From contig NZ_BLAJ01000004.1 of NCBI RefSeq assembly GCF_009176305.1, positions 682,001 to 746,000 of the forward strand: a DNA stretch of 64,000 nucleotides, in the 5' to 3' direction. The DNA comes from Martinezella dioscoreae. GTDB taxonomy: Bacteria; Pseudomonadota; Alphaproteobacteria; Rhizobiales; Rhizobiaceae. How positions within the stretch are numbered: position 1 is the first letter of the stretch; each line of letters opens with the position of its first letter. Below are positions 8,312 to 17,310 of the stretch, one piece after another. The notes beneath the pieces are model-generated. The model was not told where the DNA came from. It saw nothing but the letters and a program-made list of their open reading frames with translations, and ran no database searches. A program made the translations under genes and the position numbers.

Positions 8312-9157
8312 ATGGCTGTTACTGCCCAACCCCTCATCCTCGATCACGCCGTCATTGGCGTCCTTGATCGGCTGGACGAGGCCGCTGCGATCTATCGCAA
8401 ACTCGGCTTCGCGCTGACGCCACGAGGTTACCATACCCTGGGCTCCATCAATCATCTTGCCGTGTTCGGCGAGAACTATCTGGAGCTACTCGGATTTCCG
8501 CCTGACAGTGATGACAAACGCACCGATCTCTGGTCTTATCCGATCGGTTTGAACGGACTTGCCTTTCGAACCACGGACGCAGCCAGCCTGCAACGCGAAT
8601 TGGGCGATGCCGGCAAATCCGTCACCGAATGGCGGGACTTCTCGCGCCCTGTCAACGTGGGAGGCATAGAGAAGTCAGCCAGTTTCCGCACCTTCCAGAT
8701 CGGCAAGGAGGCGATCTCCAATGGCCGCTTCTTTTTCTGCCAGCACAATACGCCGGAGCTGGTGTGGCAGCAGAGAGATCAGAGCCACCCCAACGGTGTT
8801 CTCGATATCGTCGATGTCTTCATCGTCAGCCGCGCTCCCGAAGCGCTAACCGAACTGCTAGGCGGATTTGCCGATACCGCCGCGCCTGAAATCAGCAGGG
8901 ACGGCATTGTAATTCACGCCGGCATCGTCACACTTCATATCCTGTCCGAGGTTGACGCCGCCTCCCGGTTCGGCTCCGCCATTCCGGCAAGCTTTGACGG
9001 TAACGAAAGAAAAGTGGCGCTCGGACTGAAGGTACGATCGGTTGAAGCAACCGCAGATGTGCTGGCGCAAGGAGGCTTTTCGCCTCGCGCCTTCGAGGGC
9101 GGCCTGCTTGTTGATGCCGATGCCGCCAATGGAGTCGCACTATGGTTCAAGGAATGA
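8312..9157 (+). CDS. Glyoxalase-like (VOC superfamily) protein
   Basis: The product has 281 residues from the start MAVTAQPLILDHAVIGV, chosen over a start 19 codons upstream because the vicinal-oxygen-chelate fold begins here. The pattern LDHAVIGVLDRLDEAAAIYRKLGF is typical of the first beta-alpha unit, INHLAVFGENYLELLGF of the metal-ligand strands, and a second module follows after about residue 160. The layout resembles the glyoxalase-like PF13468 type rather than glyoxalase I. It probably acts on a small molecule in the cytoplasm. The reductase at 9273 follows on the same strand. Confidence 0.78.
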   Translation: MAVTAQPLILDHAVIGVLDRLDEAAAIYRKLGFALTPRGYHTLGSINHLAVFGENYLELLGFPPDSDDKRTDLWSYPIGLNGLAFRTTDAASLQRELGDAGKSVTEWRDFSRPVNVGGIEKSASFRTFQIGKEAISNGRFFFCQHNTPELVWQQRDQSHPNGVLDIVDVFIVSRAPEALTELLGGFADTAAPEISRDGIVIHAGIVTLHILSEVDAASRFGSAIPASFDGNERKVALGLKVRSVEATADVLAQGGFSPRAFEGGLLVDADAANGVALWFKE

Positions 9158-9272
9158 GTTGGAAGACCGACGCTCACACACGGTGATACGACACGAACTT
9201 CGGACGGCTGCAACTGAGATTACGAAATCCTGCATCGCGTCCGGAAGCAGAACTTGAGATAAGGAATTCCAC

Positions 9273-10304
9273 ATGGCCAATCAGCCCGTCACCACCCGCA
9301 TCGTGCTTGCCTCCCGTCCCGTTGGAAAACCGGTCGCGGCGAACTTCCGGCTTGAACGGGAAACCTTGCGGGATCTCGACGAAGGCGAGGTTCTTCTGCA
9401 GATCCTTTATCTTTCCCTCGACCCCTATATGCGAGGCCGGATGGACGACGCGAAATCCTATGCCACGCCGGTCGAGATTGGCGGCGTGATGGAAGGAGGA
9501 ACCGTTGCGCGCGTGGTCAAATCACGCAATACGGAGTTCACGCCGGGAGACATCGTCCTCTCCCATTCCGGCTGGCAGAGCCATGCGATCTCAAACGGCG
9601 CGGGATTACGCAGGCTTGACCCGAATGCGGCGCCGATCTCGACGGCACTCGGCATTCTCGGAATGCCGGGCTTCACCGCCTATGCGGGGCTGCGCAATAT
9701 CGGGCGGCCCAAGGCGGGAGAGACATTGGTCGTGGCCGCCGCCAGCGGCGCGGTCGGCTCGGCCGTCGGGCAGATCAGCAAGATCTTTGGTGCGCGAGTA
9801 GTTGGTATTGCAGGCGGCCCGGACAAATGCCGTTATATCCGCGACGAACTCGGCTTCGATGCCGCGATCGATCACCGGGCCGACGATTTTCAAGCCCGGC
9901 TCGCGTCTGCTTGCCGGAACGGCATCGACATTTATTTCGAAAATGTCGGCGGACATGTCTGGAACGCGGTGTTTCCATTGCTGAACGATTTCGCGCGCGT
10001 TCCGGTCTGCGGACTGATCGCGCATTACAACGAAGACCCGTCCACTTCGCGTGGATCGGACCAATTGCCTGCTGTAATGCGCGCCATCCTGAGAAAGAGC
10101 CTGACCATCCGGGGTTTCATACAACGCGAATTTGCCGATCAACGCCCCGATTTCTATCGAGAAGCCGGAAAATGGATTGCCGAGGGGCGCCTCAAATATA
10201 AGGAGGACATCGTGGATGGGCTCGAAAACGCTCCGGAAGCTTTTCTCGGGCTGCTGGAAGGACGGAACTTCGGTAAGCTGATCGTGCGTGTCGCACAGAG
10301 CTGA
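9273..10304 (+). CDS. NADP-dependent medium-chain reductase (CurA/YncB-type)
   Basis: The product has 343 residues, with AAGGAATT before the ATG. The N-terminal GroES-like part contains LQILYLSLDPYMRGRM, the signature of the leukotriene-B4/prostaglandin reductase and CurA branch, which lacks zinc ligands. The Rossmann part has the dinucleotide loop AASGAVGSAVGQISK and the strand ARVVGIAGGPDKC. Such enzymes reduce alpha,beta-unsaturated ketones and aldehydes with NADPH. The gene follows the glyoxalase-like gene by 115 bp and is convergent with the flavoprotein gene at 10338. Confidence 0.85.
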   Translation: MANQPVTTRIVLASRPVGKPVAANFRLERETLRDLDEGEVLLQILYLSLDPYMRGRMDDAKSYATPVEIGGVMEGGTVARVVKSRNTEFTPGDIVLSHSGWQSHAISNGAGLRRLDPNAAPISTALGILGMPGFTAYAGLRNIGRPKAGETLVVAAASGAVGSAVGQISKIFGARVVGIAGGPDKCRYIRDELGFDAAIDHRADDFQARLASACRNGIDIYFENVGGHVWNAVFPLLNDFARVPVCGLIAHYNEDPSTSRGSDQLPAVMRAILRKSLTIRGFIQREFADQRPDFYREAGKWIAEGRLKYKEDIVDGLENAPEAFLGLLEGRNFGKLIVRVAQS

Positions 10305-10337
10305 CCGCCAGCTCTCAAGTCGGCGGATATCGATCCT

Positions 10338-11690
10338 TCACGACAATCTATCCGCAATCGCCTCGGCAACCTTTCTTGCCTGCACGCGGATATCCGGCAC
10401 GGCGGTAATTTCCCAGAATTGGCCAGCGGTCAGCGCGCCAACGGCATAGATGATTGCTTCCTTGCCGCTCGAGCCAGGGATGCGTGAGCGAGCATCGACC
10501 ACCAATCCGAGACCAAGCGGATCCGCCTCGATCAGGCCTTTGCGCTGCATCTCCTGCAGCAATGGGGAATGCGCGATGCCTGCTCGTTCCATGCCAGTGC
10601 AATTCACGATCCAGTCCGCCTCGATGGAGGCTGTAAAGCTCTCGCCGCGAGGCCGGTAATGTACGGTTAAAGCCTTGGTTTTCTCGACATTCCGCAGATG
10701 GCCGGCTCGGATCGAAACCTGGCCGTTTTGCAGCATCCTTTCAAACCGCCGGAACACATCCGGAGCAACACGATGACGATGAATGTTCCACCACGGCAAG
10801 GCATGGCGTAAAAAGCGACGGCGCTCGATCTCCGGCAATCTCGACCAGAGAGCTTGCGTCTTCGGGCGTAAGCCATCCATGACCCTGCGCCAGTCCCCCG
10901 CATCTTTGCTCTCGCGACGGAGAACATGCAGGAGTTCACTCATCCGCGTGGGCAAGGCTTCGACGTCGATATCGACCGCCGACTTGGGATGGCTGACATG
11001 ATCGTGCGGAACGAGGCCGCGCCGTGACAATACGATTATCTTGCCGGTGAAACCGTGGGCAAACAGTGCCAAAACCTGATCGATCATCGTCAGTCCCGAA
11101 CCCAAGATACAGACCGTATCGGCCTTACCGACCCGTCTCAACCATGACAGCCGCCATGGATTTTCGATGATATGGGAGCGCACGTCCGCGGATAGTCGGG
11201 AAACATCAAACGGCAATGGTGCATTGCCAACGCCGAGACAGAGCACGACGCTTCGCCCGGCGATCTCATTGCCGTTGTCCAAAATAAAGCCGAGCGCGGA
11301 ACCGTATCGCTCAACGCATCCCGTCGCCTTGGCCTTGATGAAGTCGACTCGACAACGCTGTTTCCTGTTGCGCAGCAAAGCGGCCAAACTGTCTCGAATA
11401 TACAGGCCATAGTCCTGCCTGGAGGCGAAATCTCCCGCGTCCAGCGGCCGCTTGCGTTCCCGCAGCCATTCGACAAAGGCATTCGGACGATCCGGAAACA
11501 AGCTCATGCGACCGGCCGGCACGTTCAGCCGATGCAAGTAGAGTTCTGTCCGATAGGCGGTCCCGCGACCAAAGCCAGGATCGTCGCCGACAATGGCGAT
11601 CGATGCCGTTTCAGGGAGCAGCTCTACGAGATTGCAAACGGTGGAAATGGCGGAAAAACCAGAACCCACGACAACGGCATCATAGATCAT
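10338..11690 (-). CDS. FAD/NAD(P)-binding protein (FAD-NAD(P)-binding oxidoreductase family)
   Basis: The product has 450 residues, beginning MIYDAVVVGSGFSAIS, an FAD-binding Rossmann fold with GSGFSA. Next comes FGRGTAYRTELYLHRLNVPAGRMSLFPD, typical of the HI_0933/FAD-NAD(P)-binding (PF13454) family. A second dinucleotide loop appears as CILGSGLTMIDQVL near residue 195, and VNCTGMERAG is the usual cofactor-stacking region. It resembles hydroxyacylglutathione-like and siderophore-type oxidoreductases only loosely, so no substrate is proposed. It is a single gene with convergent and divergent neighbours. Confidence 0.82.
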   Translation of the reverse strand: MIYDAVVVGSGFSAISTVCNLVELLPETASIAIVGDDPGFGRGTAYRTELYLHRLNVPAGRMSLFPDRPNAFVEWLRERKRPLDAGDFASRQDYGLYIRDSLAALLRNRKQRCRVDFIKAKATGCVERYGSALGFILDNGNEIAGRSVVLCLGVGNAPLPFDVSRLSADVRSHIIENPWRLSWLRRVGKADTVCILGSGLTMIDQVLALFAHGFTGKIIVLSRRGLVPHDHVSHPKSAVDIDVEALPTRMSELLHVLRRESKDAGDWRRVMDGLRPKTQALWSRLPEIERRRFLRHALPWWNIHRHRVAPDVFRRFERMLQNGQVSIRAGHLRNVEKTKALTVHYRPRGESFTASIEADWIVNCTGMERAGIAHSPLLQEMQRKGLIEADPLGLGLVVDARSRIPGSSGKEAIIYAVGALTAGQFWEITAVPDIRVQARKVAEAIADRLS

Positions 11691-12165
11691 CGCTGGCCTT
11701 TTCCGCTTTCGAACAGAGGCAAGACAATTACCGATATCTCCCTTTCACTGATCTAGGGCAGATGATTTCCGATCCAACATGTGATGGTGGCATTGCGGGG
11801 GAAATATTGGGTGCGCCCTAGGCGCTCCGGCTCGGGACGCGGGTCTGGCTTGGCGGCAGCCGACGAGATTGTTTTCCTCCTGCCGCCCACTTTCGGTCCT
11901 GCAGAGAATGTGCGGCTATGACCAAATCCCGCTCAGACGGTGGCCCCGAGTCTCGGCTGGCCGTCGACCGCATAACGACGGATGTCGAGATCGCGAAAGG
12001 CTTGTCCAGATTTCCTCTTGATGAAGACCGCTGCCTCTATGCCATCTCCGCCGCGGCGCCAGATTCAAATTACGCTCCACGCCATATGGCGGAGTCTTCG
12101 GAATCGGCAAACCGTTGCGCCATTTTGCGCGCCCTGCTTCAGGCAGCGTTTTAACTTCTTGCCCC
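11691..12165. other. Gene-poor gap with a possible coding remnant
   Basis: No gene with a credible start and ribosome site was found. On the minus strand a frame ending at the stop complementary to 11933-11935 reads FIKRKSGQAFRDLDIRRY, which looks protein-like, but it is interrupted upstream by a stop and has no start. It may be the last part of a decayed gene. The rest holds the promoter of the flavoprotein gene. Confidence 0.35.
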
Positions 12166-13083
12166 TTACCGCTCTATACCAGGGACCCGGAGCATTCCCT
12201 CTGCCAGAAACTCGACCAGCAGCCGGACACGCGCGATGCCGGTTCGTTCGGGCGCGATAAGCATATTCAACGGCACGGCCGGTGGAGCGTAGTCAGGCAG
12301 CACCGTTTCGAGCCGGCCGTCCGCGAGAAGGTCGTCCACCAGCCAGATATGAGCGGGGCCCAGGCCGCGACCCGCGATAAAGGCTTCGCGCGCGGCGAGC
12401 CCGTGATCAACGCGCAGATGCCCGCTGAAAGGCACGAGGTGGCGCGTGCCTCCCGCCCGCTCAAGCGCGAGAGATTCGCTTCCGGCAACGTTCGACATGC
12501 GAACGCCCTCATGGTCCTTGAGCTCCTCGGGTGTCGCCGGCCGGCCACGGCTTGCCAGATAGGCGGGAGAGGCGACGAGAACGCGCCGGCTTTGACCGAT
12601 CGCCCGCAGCTTCATCGAACTGTCGGCGAGCGGACCGAGGCGCAGTGCGATGTCCACGCCTTCGCGGATGAGATCAACGCGTTCATCCGTCAGGCTGAGG
12701 TCGACTGCGATGTCCGGGTAGCGATCCTGAAAGGCGAAGACCAGACGGCTGACATGCCGGACGCCGAGCGCTGCCGTACAAGAAATGCGAACCGAGCCGG
12801 CGGAGACGCTCCGCGCGCTTCGCGCTTCATCGGTCGCCTGTTCCAGCAGGCGCAGGATTTGGATGGCATTGGCATAATAAAGTCCCCCTTCCTCGGTGAG
12901 CGTGACACGACGGGTCGTGCGGCTCAACAGTGCCACGCCAAGGGCTTCTTCAAGCTCACGCACATGCCGCGTGACACTGGACTGGCCAATGTTCAACTCA
13001 CGCGCCACAGCCGACAAATTGCCGCGTTCGGCGACGCGGACAAAGGTGCGAATGCGTTCGAGCGTGATGTCCGATCTATCCAT
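12166..13083 (-). CDS. LysR-family transcriptional regulator
   Basis: The product has 305 residues. The winged helix-turn-helix occupies about residues 8-67 (LERIRTFVRVAERGNLSAVA, then GQSSVTRHVRELEEALG), followed by the substrate-binding fold of the CrgA/AaeR-like branch (SAGSVRISCTAALGVRHVSR). The gene is divergent from the quinone-reductase-like gene at 13178 with only 94 bp between, the usual arrangement for a LysR regulator and its target. The inducer is unknown. Confidence 0.92.
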   Translation of the reverse strand: MDRSDITLERIRTFVRVAERGNLSAVARELNIGQSSVTRHVRELEEALGVALLSRTTRRVTLTEEGGLYYANAIQILRLLEQATDEARSARSVSAGSVRISCTAALGVRHVSRLVFAFQDRYPDIAVDLSLTDERVDLIREGVDIALRLGPLADSSMKLRAIGQSRRVLVASPAYLASRGRPATPEELKDHEGVRMSNVAGSESLALERAGGTRHLVPFSGHLRVDHGLAAREAFIAGRGLGPAHIWLVDDLLADGRLETVLPDYAPPAVPLNMLIAPERTGIARVRLLVEFLAEGMLRVPGIER

Positions 13084-13177
13084 TATTCGGCATTATCCTA
13101 TCCATCCCTGCTATATAACGCATTAGCGGAACATGGCCTAGCTTAGGGAGAGTTTTCTTCAACAAGCAGGCGTCACC

Positions 13178-13975
13178 ATGAATGTGCTCATCGTCTTCGC
13201 TCACCCCGAACCTAAATCCTTATCGGCATCGTTACGTGATGTTGCGGTCCAGGAACTGGAAGCAGCCGGCCACACGGTAGAGGTTTCCGACCTACATGCC
13301 ATGCGCTGGAAATCGGAGATCGACCGCGCGGATTTCCCGTCTTTGGCTCCCGACGAGCGGCTTATGCCGGTCGCCGCTTCCAAACATGCCTTCAGCGGCG
13401 ATACGCTGACGGACGATGTCAAAGGGGAGATCGAAAAGCTTCTCTGGGCTGATGCATTGATCCTGCAGTTTCCGCTCTGGTGGTTCGCCATGCCGGCCAT
13501 CCTGAAAGGTTGGGTCGACCGCGTGTTTGCTTATGGGTTCGCCTATGGCGTTGGCGAACACAGCGACAAGCGCTGGGGTGATCGCTATGGAGAGGGAACC
13601 TTGGTCGGCAAGCGAGCCATGTTGATCGTAACCGCAGGGGGGTGGGAAGAACACTACGCTCCTCGGGGAATCAACGGTCCCATCGACGATCTTCTGTTTC
13701 CGATCAATCACGGCATTCTCTACTATCCTGGCTACGATGTGCTGCCGCCCTTCGTGACCTATAGTACCGATCGCTTCGACGACGCCCGCTTCGAAGCCGC
13801 TGCGAAACATCTGCGCGATCGGATGCGAACGCTCGAAACAACAAGCCCCATTCCTTACAGGAGCCAAAATGGCGGGGATTACCATATTCCGACCATGCAA
13901 CTCCGGTCGGAACTGGGCGGTCAGAGGGCATCAGGCTTCGCACTTCATCGAAAAGATGTGGCTGCGTCCAGGTAA
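13178..13975 (+). CDS. Flavodoxin-fold NAD(P)H:quinone reductase-like protein
   Basis: The product has 265 residues, beginning MNVLIVFAHPEPKSLSASL, where the HPEP..S segment binds the FMN or FAD phosphate. FPLWWFAMPAILKGWVDRVF is the hallmark of the NQO1/MdaB/KefF-type family. It likely catalyses two-electron reduction of quinones or nitro compounds. The gene faces a LysR regulator across a 94-bp region, so it is probably induced by a quinone or another electrophile. The tail after about residue 230 is poorly conserved in appearance. Confidence 0.88.
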   Translation: MNVLIVFAHPEPKSLSASLRDVAVQELEAAGHTVEVSDLHAMRWKSEIDRADFPSLAPDERLMPVAASKHAFSGDTLTDDVKGEIEKLLWADALILQFPLWWFAMPAILKGWVDRVFAYGFAYGVGEHSDKRWGDRYGEGTLVGKRAMLIVTAGGWEEHYAPRGINGPIDDLLFPINHGILYYPGYDVLPPFVTYSTDRFDDARFEAAAKHLRDRMRTLETTSPIPYRSQNGGDYHIPTMQLRSELGGQRASGFALHRKDVAASR

Positions 13976-15151
13976 TGCGCTCGGTGCTATCAACTCCTAT
14001 TCGTGGAGTTGTTCAGCATCGCGTGGGTGCCGAGTGCTCGAAGCAGCAGATGATGGCAACGAAGGCGACCGGATAGTCACACCGTCGCGGGTCAGGTGTT
14101 GACGACGGACGGCTTTCAATCGTCGCAGCCGACGCATACCGACTTGCGGAAAGATAATGGGCGGTCGGCGAAGAGGAATGGTTGTGATCCTTTGTCAGGA
14201 ACGCGCTGATACTCAACGCATGACCTCGGGCCGCCTTCGGGGTCTCGCTAGCGGCTGGCCTTGACAGCAAGGGATGAAGCGCCTCTCCGGCGGGAGGTCA
14301 CTGTCCATGCGGCATCGAGCGAACGCCGATCCAACGCCTGATTATTCGCCCTGTCACCGGAGGTTGGTCCGATGACAGGGCAGACCGCCGACGGGTGGCA
14401 GTGGTGTCGGCGACCGGGGGCAGTCATGCACTATCCGAATAGAGCTGCGTTGAACACGGACCTTAGTCTGATGGCGAGTAAGCTTCTTTTCCGCACAACG
14501 TGTGAGGCGGAATTTGGTGGGCGTGTGCCCCTTCGAATTAGTTGCAATTGCAGCTTTTCATCCATCAACTGTGATGCTGTTGAAGGGCGTGGTTGCGGCC
14601 GCGGAGTCGAACCGCCTGTTTCGGCTTATTTGCACCGACGAGCGCACCGGCGCTCTTAGCCGCATCTCGCTTGGCTTGCTGGCTACAATCAGAAGTCTAC
14701 GACCGATGCGACAATTTTCCAGTTGTCAAATAGTACTAAATCATGTGCGCCTTCCGCGCTAACAATTCCTTCTTACGCGCCCAATCTCAACCTGAGCGTT
14801 CGGTTTATATGCATCGATTGCGGGAGGGGGCCTCCTCTCGACGCTGCACATCCAGGCATCTGATACCGCTTGACATTCTAAACCGTCTGAACGAAAGCAA
14901 GCTCTCTTGATGGACCACCCATACAACCGAAAGAATTGCGGTTCTGGAAGGCAATCCAATGCCGCCGATGAGAGCAGCCACACTGAGGCGAGGATGTGGC
15001 GGCTTGGTCCATGTGGCATCTTCACGCAAAGCCAAAAGCCCGCTTGTGAGAGCGCTGCGTCGAGTAGTAGGGTAAATCGTCATCGTTTCGGATATGTTGG
15101 CCCGCGTGGAATCGTCATACCCGATCCCGCAATACCCGGAGGCAAGGAGGC
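13976..15151. other. 1.2-kb gene-poor region
   Basis: Several open frames of 80-160 codons cross this stretch on both strands, but none has a good ribosome site, a recognisable domain or consistent codon use. It contains a small hairpin at 13991-14011 and a tRNA-3'-end-like segment near 14596-14614 that recurs imperfectly near 15963-15982 beyond the DUF1275 gene. It may be remnant DNA left by past integration or decay. Confidence 0.4.
13991..14011 (+). terminator. Weak hairpin after quinone-reductase gene
   Basis: CAACTCC (13991-13997) pairs with GGAGTTG (14005-14011) across a 7-nt loop, 15 nt after the stop codon. The T-run is short, so it is a candidate terminator only. Confidence 0.35.
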
Positions 15152-15262
15152 ATGATGGTTCCCAGTCCGGTTTGGAAAGATGTCGGCCTGAAATCCAGAA
15201 AGGAGCAAAGACTTTCGATGCCTTCAATCCGCAACCGCCAACAGTGGCTTCCATGCTTGTAA
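15152..15262 (+). CDS. Short upstream open frame (36 codons) overlapping the DUF1275 start
   Basis: ATGATG at 15152 is preceded by a near-perfect Shine-Dalgarno sequence (CAAGGAGGC). The frame encodes MMVPSPVWKDVGLKSRKEQR and 16 further residues, then stops at 15260-15262, ten bases into the next gene (ATG at 15253). The downstream gene itself lacks a clear ribosome site, so this frame may serve to load ribosomes for it by translational coupling. No homology is claimed. Confidence 0.4.
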   Translation: MMVPSPVWKDVGLKSRKEQRLSMPSIRNRQQWLPCL

Positions 15263-15996
15263 GACAAGGCACCCATCGCAACGAGAAAATTGACCGCCAT
15301 CTGGCTGCGTCCCTTGCGGCAATTGCGGGCGCATTGAATGCGTCCGCCTTCTACGCTGTCGGCTTCTTCTCAGCCAACATGACGGGAAATGTATCGACCC
15401 TGTCCGATCATCTTGCCGTGGGACAGTGGCTGTCGAGCCTGCTTTACGGCGGGATTGTCATCGCCTTCATCCTCGGGGCCGCGACTTCGACGCTGATTGT
15501 CAACGCGGGACAGCGGCGCAACGTACATGCGATCTATGCTTATAGTATTTTGACCGAGGCCATCTTGCTTGCCGCGCTCGGCTGCGCGGATCTATGGCTT
15601 CTCGCTGCTTGGCGCACGCCGGTTCTCGTTCTCGGGCTTGCATTCCTGATGGGGCTCCAGAACGCGGTCGTCACCCGCATCTCGGACGCCAGGGTTCGCA
15701 CCACGCATGTTTCCGGCATGGCCACGGATCTGGGCATAGAGCTAGCCATTGCCCTGGACGCCTTGCGAGGACGTGAGCAGGCTCCGGAGGCGCGGCGCAA
15801 TCTGAGCAAACTACAATTGCATCTTTACACGATCGTCTCGTTTCTTCTCGGCGGCGTCCTGGGAGTGTTCGCCTACCGAGCCATCGGTGGCCACCTTCTC
15901 CTATTGGCTGCGGTTTTGTTGACGCTAATCGCAGTGGATGCGATTTTACGCGCACGAAAAATAGCGGCCGCCGGGGTCGAACCACGAACCTCATGA
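15253..15996 (+). CDS. DUF1275 (YoaK-type) membrane protein
   Basis: The product has 247 residues from the start MLVRQGTHRNEKIDRHLAAS. The family is recognised from AAIAGALNASAFYAVGFF, FSANMTGNVSTLSDHLAVG and GLQNAVVTRISDARVRTTHV. About six membrane segments are visible. Function is unknown for the family. The start lacks its own Shine-Dalgarno and overlaps a short upstream frame ending at 15262. The C-terminal AAAGVEPRTS is read through a segment resembling an antisense tRNA 3' end, so the natural C-terminus may have been altered. Confidence 0.8.
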   Translation: MLVRQGTHRNEKIDRHLAASLAAIAGALNASAFYAVGFFSANMTGNVSTLSDHLAVGQWLSSLLYGGIVIAFILGAATSTLIVNAGQRRNVHAIYAYSILTEAILLAALGCADLWLLAAWRTPVLVLGLAFLMGLQNAVVTRISDARVRTTHVSGMATDLGIELAIALDALRGREQAPEARRNLSKLQLHLYTIVSFLLGGVLGVFAYRAIGGHLLLLAAVLLTLIAVDAILRARKIAAAGVEPRTS

Positions 15997-16154
15997 CTCT
16001 TTTTAGGGATGCTTGCATTCCGAAAGTCACTTGAAACAAGGGCGGTTGCGGCCCTAATAAAATCAAGAATTTGTACGGACCGGTTGGAAAATAGTCAGGG
16101 GCATTGTCATTTGTCCGCGATATACCAGCGGCAAGGTACGCAAGGAAATCGGTC

Positions 16155-17291
16155 ATGCGGTATCTTCGATCCGGGCCACGGTGGCGCCAGCCGGAGGAGA
16201 CGGACGTTACGCGGGGCAAGACACTCGGTCTGCGGTCGGGAGAAATCGCCGACAGAAATATTCGCGTCATCCTGGAGGCGATCCGCCGCCACGGCCCTTT
16301 GACCCGCATGGAGCTCGGAAAACATTCCGGACTGACCGGGCCGGGAATCACCAACATTCTGCGCCGGCTTGGCGATGAAGGGTTGGTGACATCGCATCGG
16401 CGCAATGGCGCGGGCGGTGGGGCGACCTCCACCGAATTTGCCCTGCGGCCAGAAGGAGCCTTCTCGATCGGCGTTCGTGCCCGTCAAAATCGAGGCGAAG
16501 CGGTTCTCGTCGATCTGAGCGGCCAGGTTCACGACCGCGTTTATTTTCCCCTCGCCCGGGCAAGGAGGGTCGCATCGATCCTTTCGGCGATCGAGGACAT
16601 GATCGGCCATCATGCCGACTTGCCGATCATCGGCCTGGGTATCGGCTCGAATGACTGGAGCCCGGAAGAAAGCGAGCAGCTGGATGCCGCATTGAAATTT
16701 CCGCGCAGCCATGTCGAGAACGAATGCACGGCAAGCCTGCTCGCCGAGCGCACGATCGGCACACCGGCACCGAAAGGCGGGCTCGCGATGATCATCATCG
16801 ATGAGGATGTCCAGGCCGGGTTCCTCGTTCGTGGCGTTCCCTATTCGGGCGTTCATGGGCGCGCGGGCAATATCGGCGACATGCGCACCGGCCCCGACAA
16901 TATCCGCCTGAATACGGTCGTGGGCTTCGATGCGCTGCACGGATTGTTGGGCGAGGACGAATTCCGGCGCCTTCTGGCGGGCGAGGAGCCATATTCCCCA
17001 CTGATAACGCAGTGGATACGCGAGGCGGCAAGCCATCTGCTCGACCCGATCATCGCGATTGCCGGCTTCATCGCGCCGAGCGTGATCATGATCGGCGGCG
17101 ACCTGCCGCGCGACGTTATCGAGGCACTGATCCATCAGCTTTCCGTCGAGCGCCGCGACACGTCGAAACGGCCATTCCTGACGCCCTGGATTTCGCCGAT
17201 GAAGCCGGCAAGTTTCAGCGGTGGCGGCGTGGCGCTGGGGGCGGCACTCCTGCCTTTCCTCAACACTCTTCTGCCGCCGGTCTCCGGCTGA
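16155..17291 (+). CDS. ROK-family transcriptional regulator
   Basis: The product has 378 residues starting MRYLRSGPRWRQP, with AAGGAAAT upstream; a start 17 codons earlier is possible. Residues about 40-100 form a winged helix-turn-helix (LTRMELGKHSGLTGPGITNI), followed by the ROK sugar-kinase-like sensor domain (MIIIDEDVQAGFLVRGVPYS, HGRAGNIGDM). It probably represses the sugar locus to the right and responds to a sugar or sugar derivative. It is convergent with the dehydrogenase at 17307; a hairpin overlaps both stop codons. A second ROK regulator lies inside the sugar operon. Confidence 0.88.
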   Translation: MRYLRSGPRWRQPEETDVTRGKTLGLRSGEIADRNIRVILEAIRRHGPLTRMELGKHSGLTGPGITNILRRLGDEGLVTSHRRNGAGGGATSTEFALRPEGAFSIGVRARQNRGEAVLVDLSGQVHDRVYFPLARARRVASILSAIEDMIGHHADLPIIGLGIGSNDWSPEESEQLDAALKFPRSHVENECTASLLAERTIGTPAPKGGLAMIIIDEDVQAGFLVRGVPYSGVHGRAGNIGDMRTGPDNIRLNTVVGFDALHGLLGEDEFRRLLAGEEPYSPLITQWIREAASHLLDPIIAIAGFIAPSVIMIGGDLPRDVIEALIHQLSVERRDTSKRPFLTPWISPMKPASFSGGGVALGAALLPFLNTLLPPVSG

Positions 17292-17310
17292 ATCTCGCTT
17301 CTGGATTCAG
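17288..17310. terminator. Bidirectional hairpin between convergent genes
   Basis: CTGAATC (17288-17294) pairs with GATTCAG (17304-17310) across a 9-nt loop. It overlaps the stop codons of both the ROK gene and the convergent dehydrogenase gene. No long T-run is present, so its strength as a terminator is uncertain. Confidence 0.4.

Noticed and set aside
11916..12154. Small genes on either strand in the 11.7-12.2 kb gap
   Set aside because: No ribosome sites, and the frames give unlike compositions. Only a short minus-strand remnant looks protein-like.
14502..14762. Possible 86-aa protein in the gene-poor region
   Set aside because: No ribosome site or domain, and its middle is read through a tRNA-like segment.
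15962..16050. tRNA gene on the minus strand
   Set aside because: Only a T-loop-like core is present; the T-stem does not pair and no acceptor or anticodon stem could be formed.
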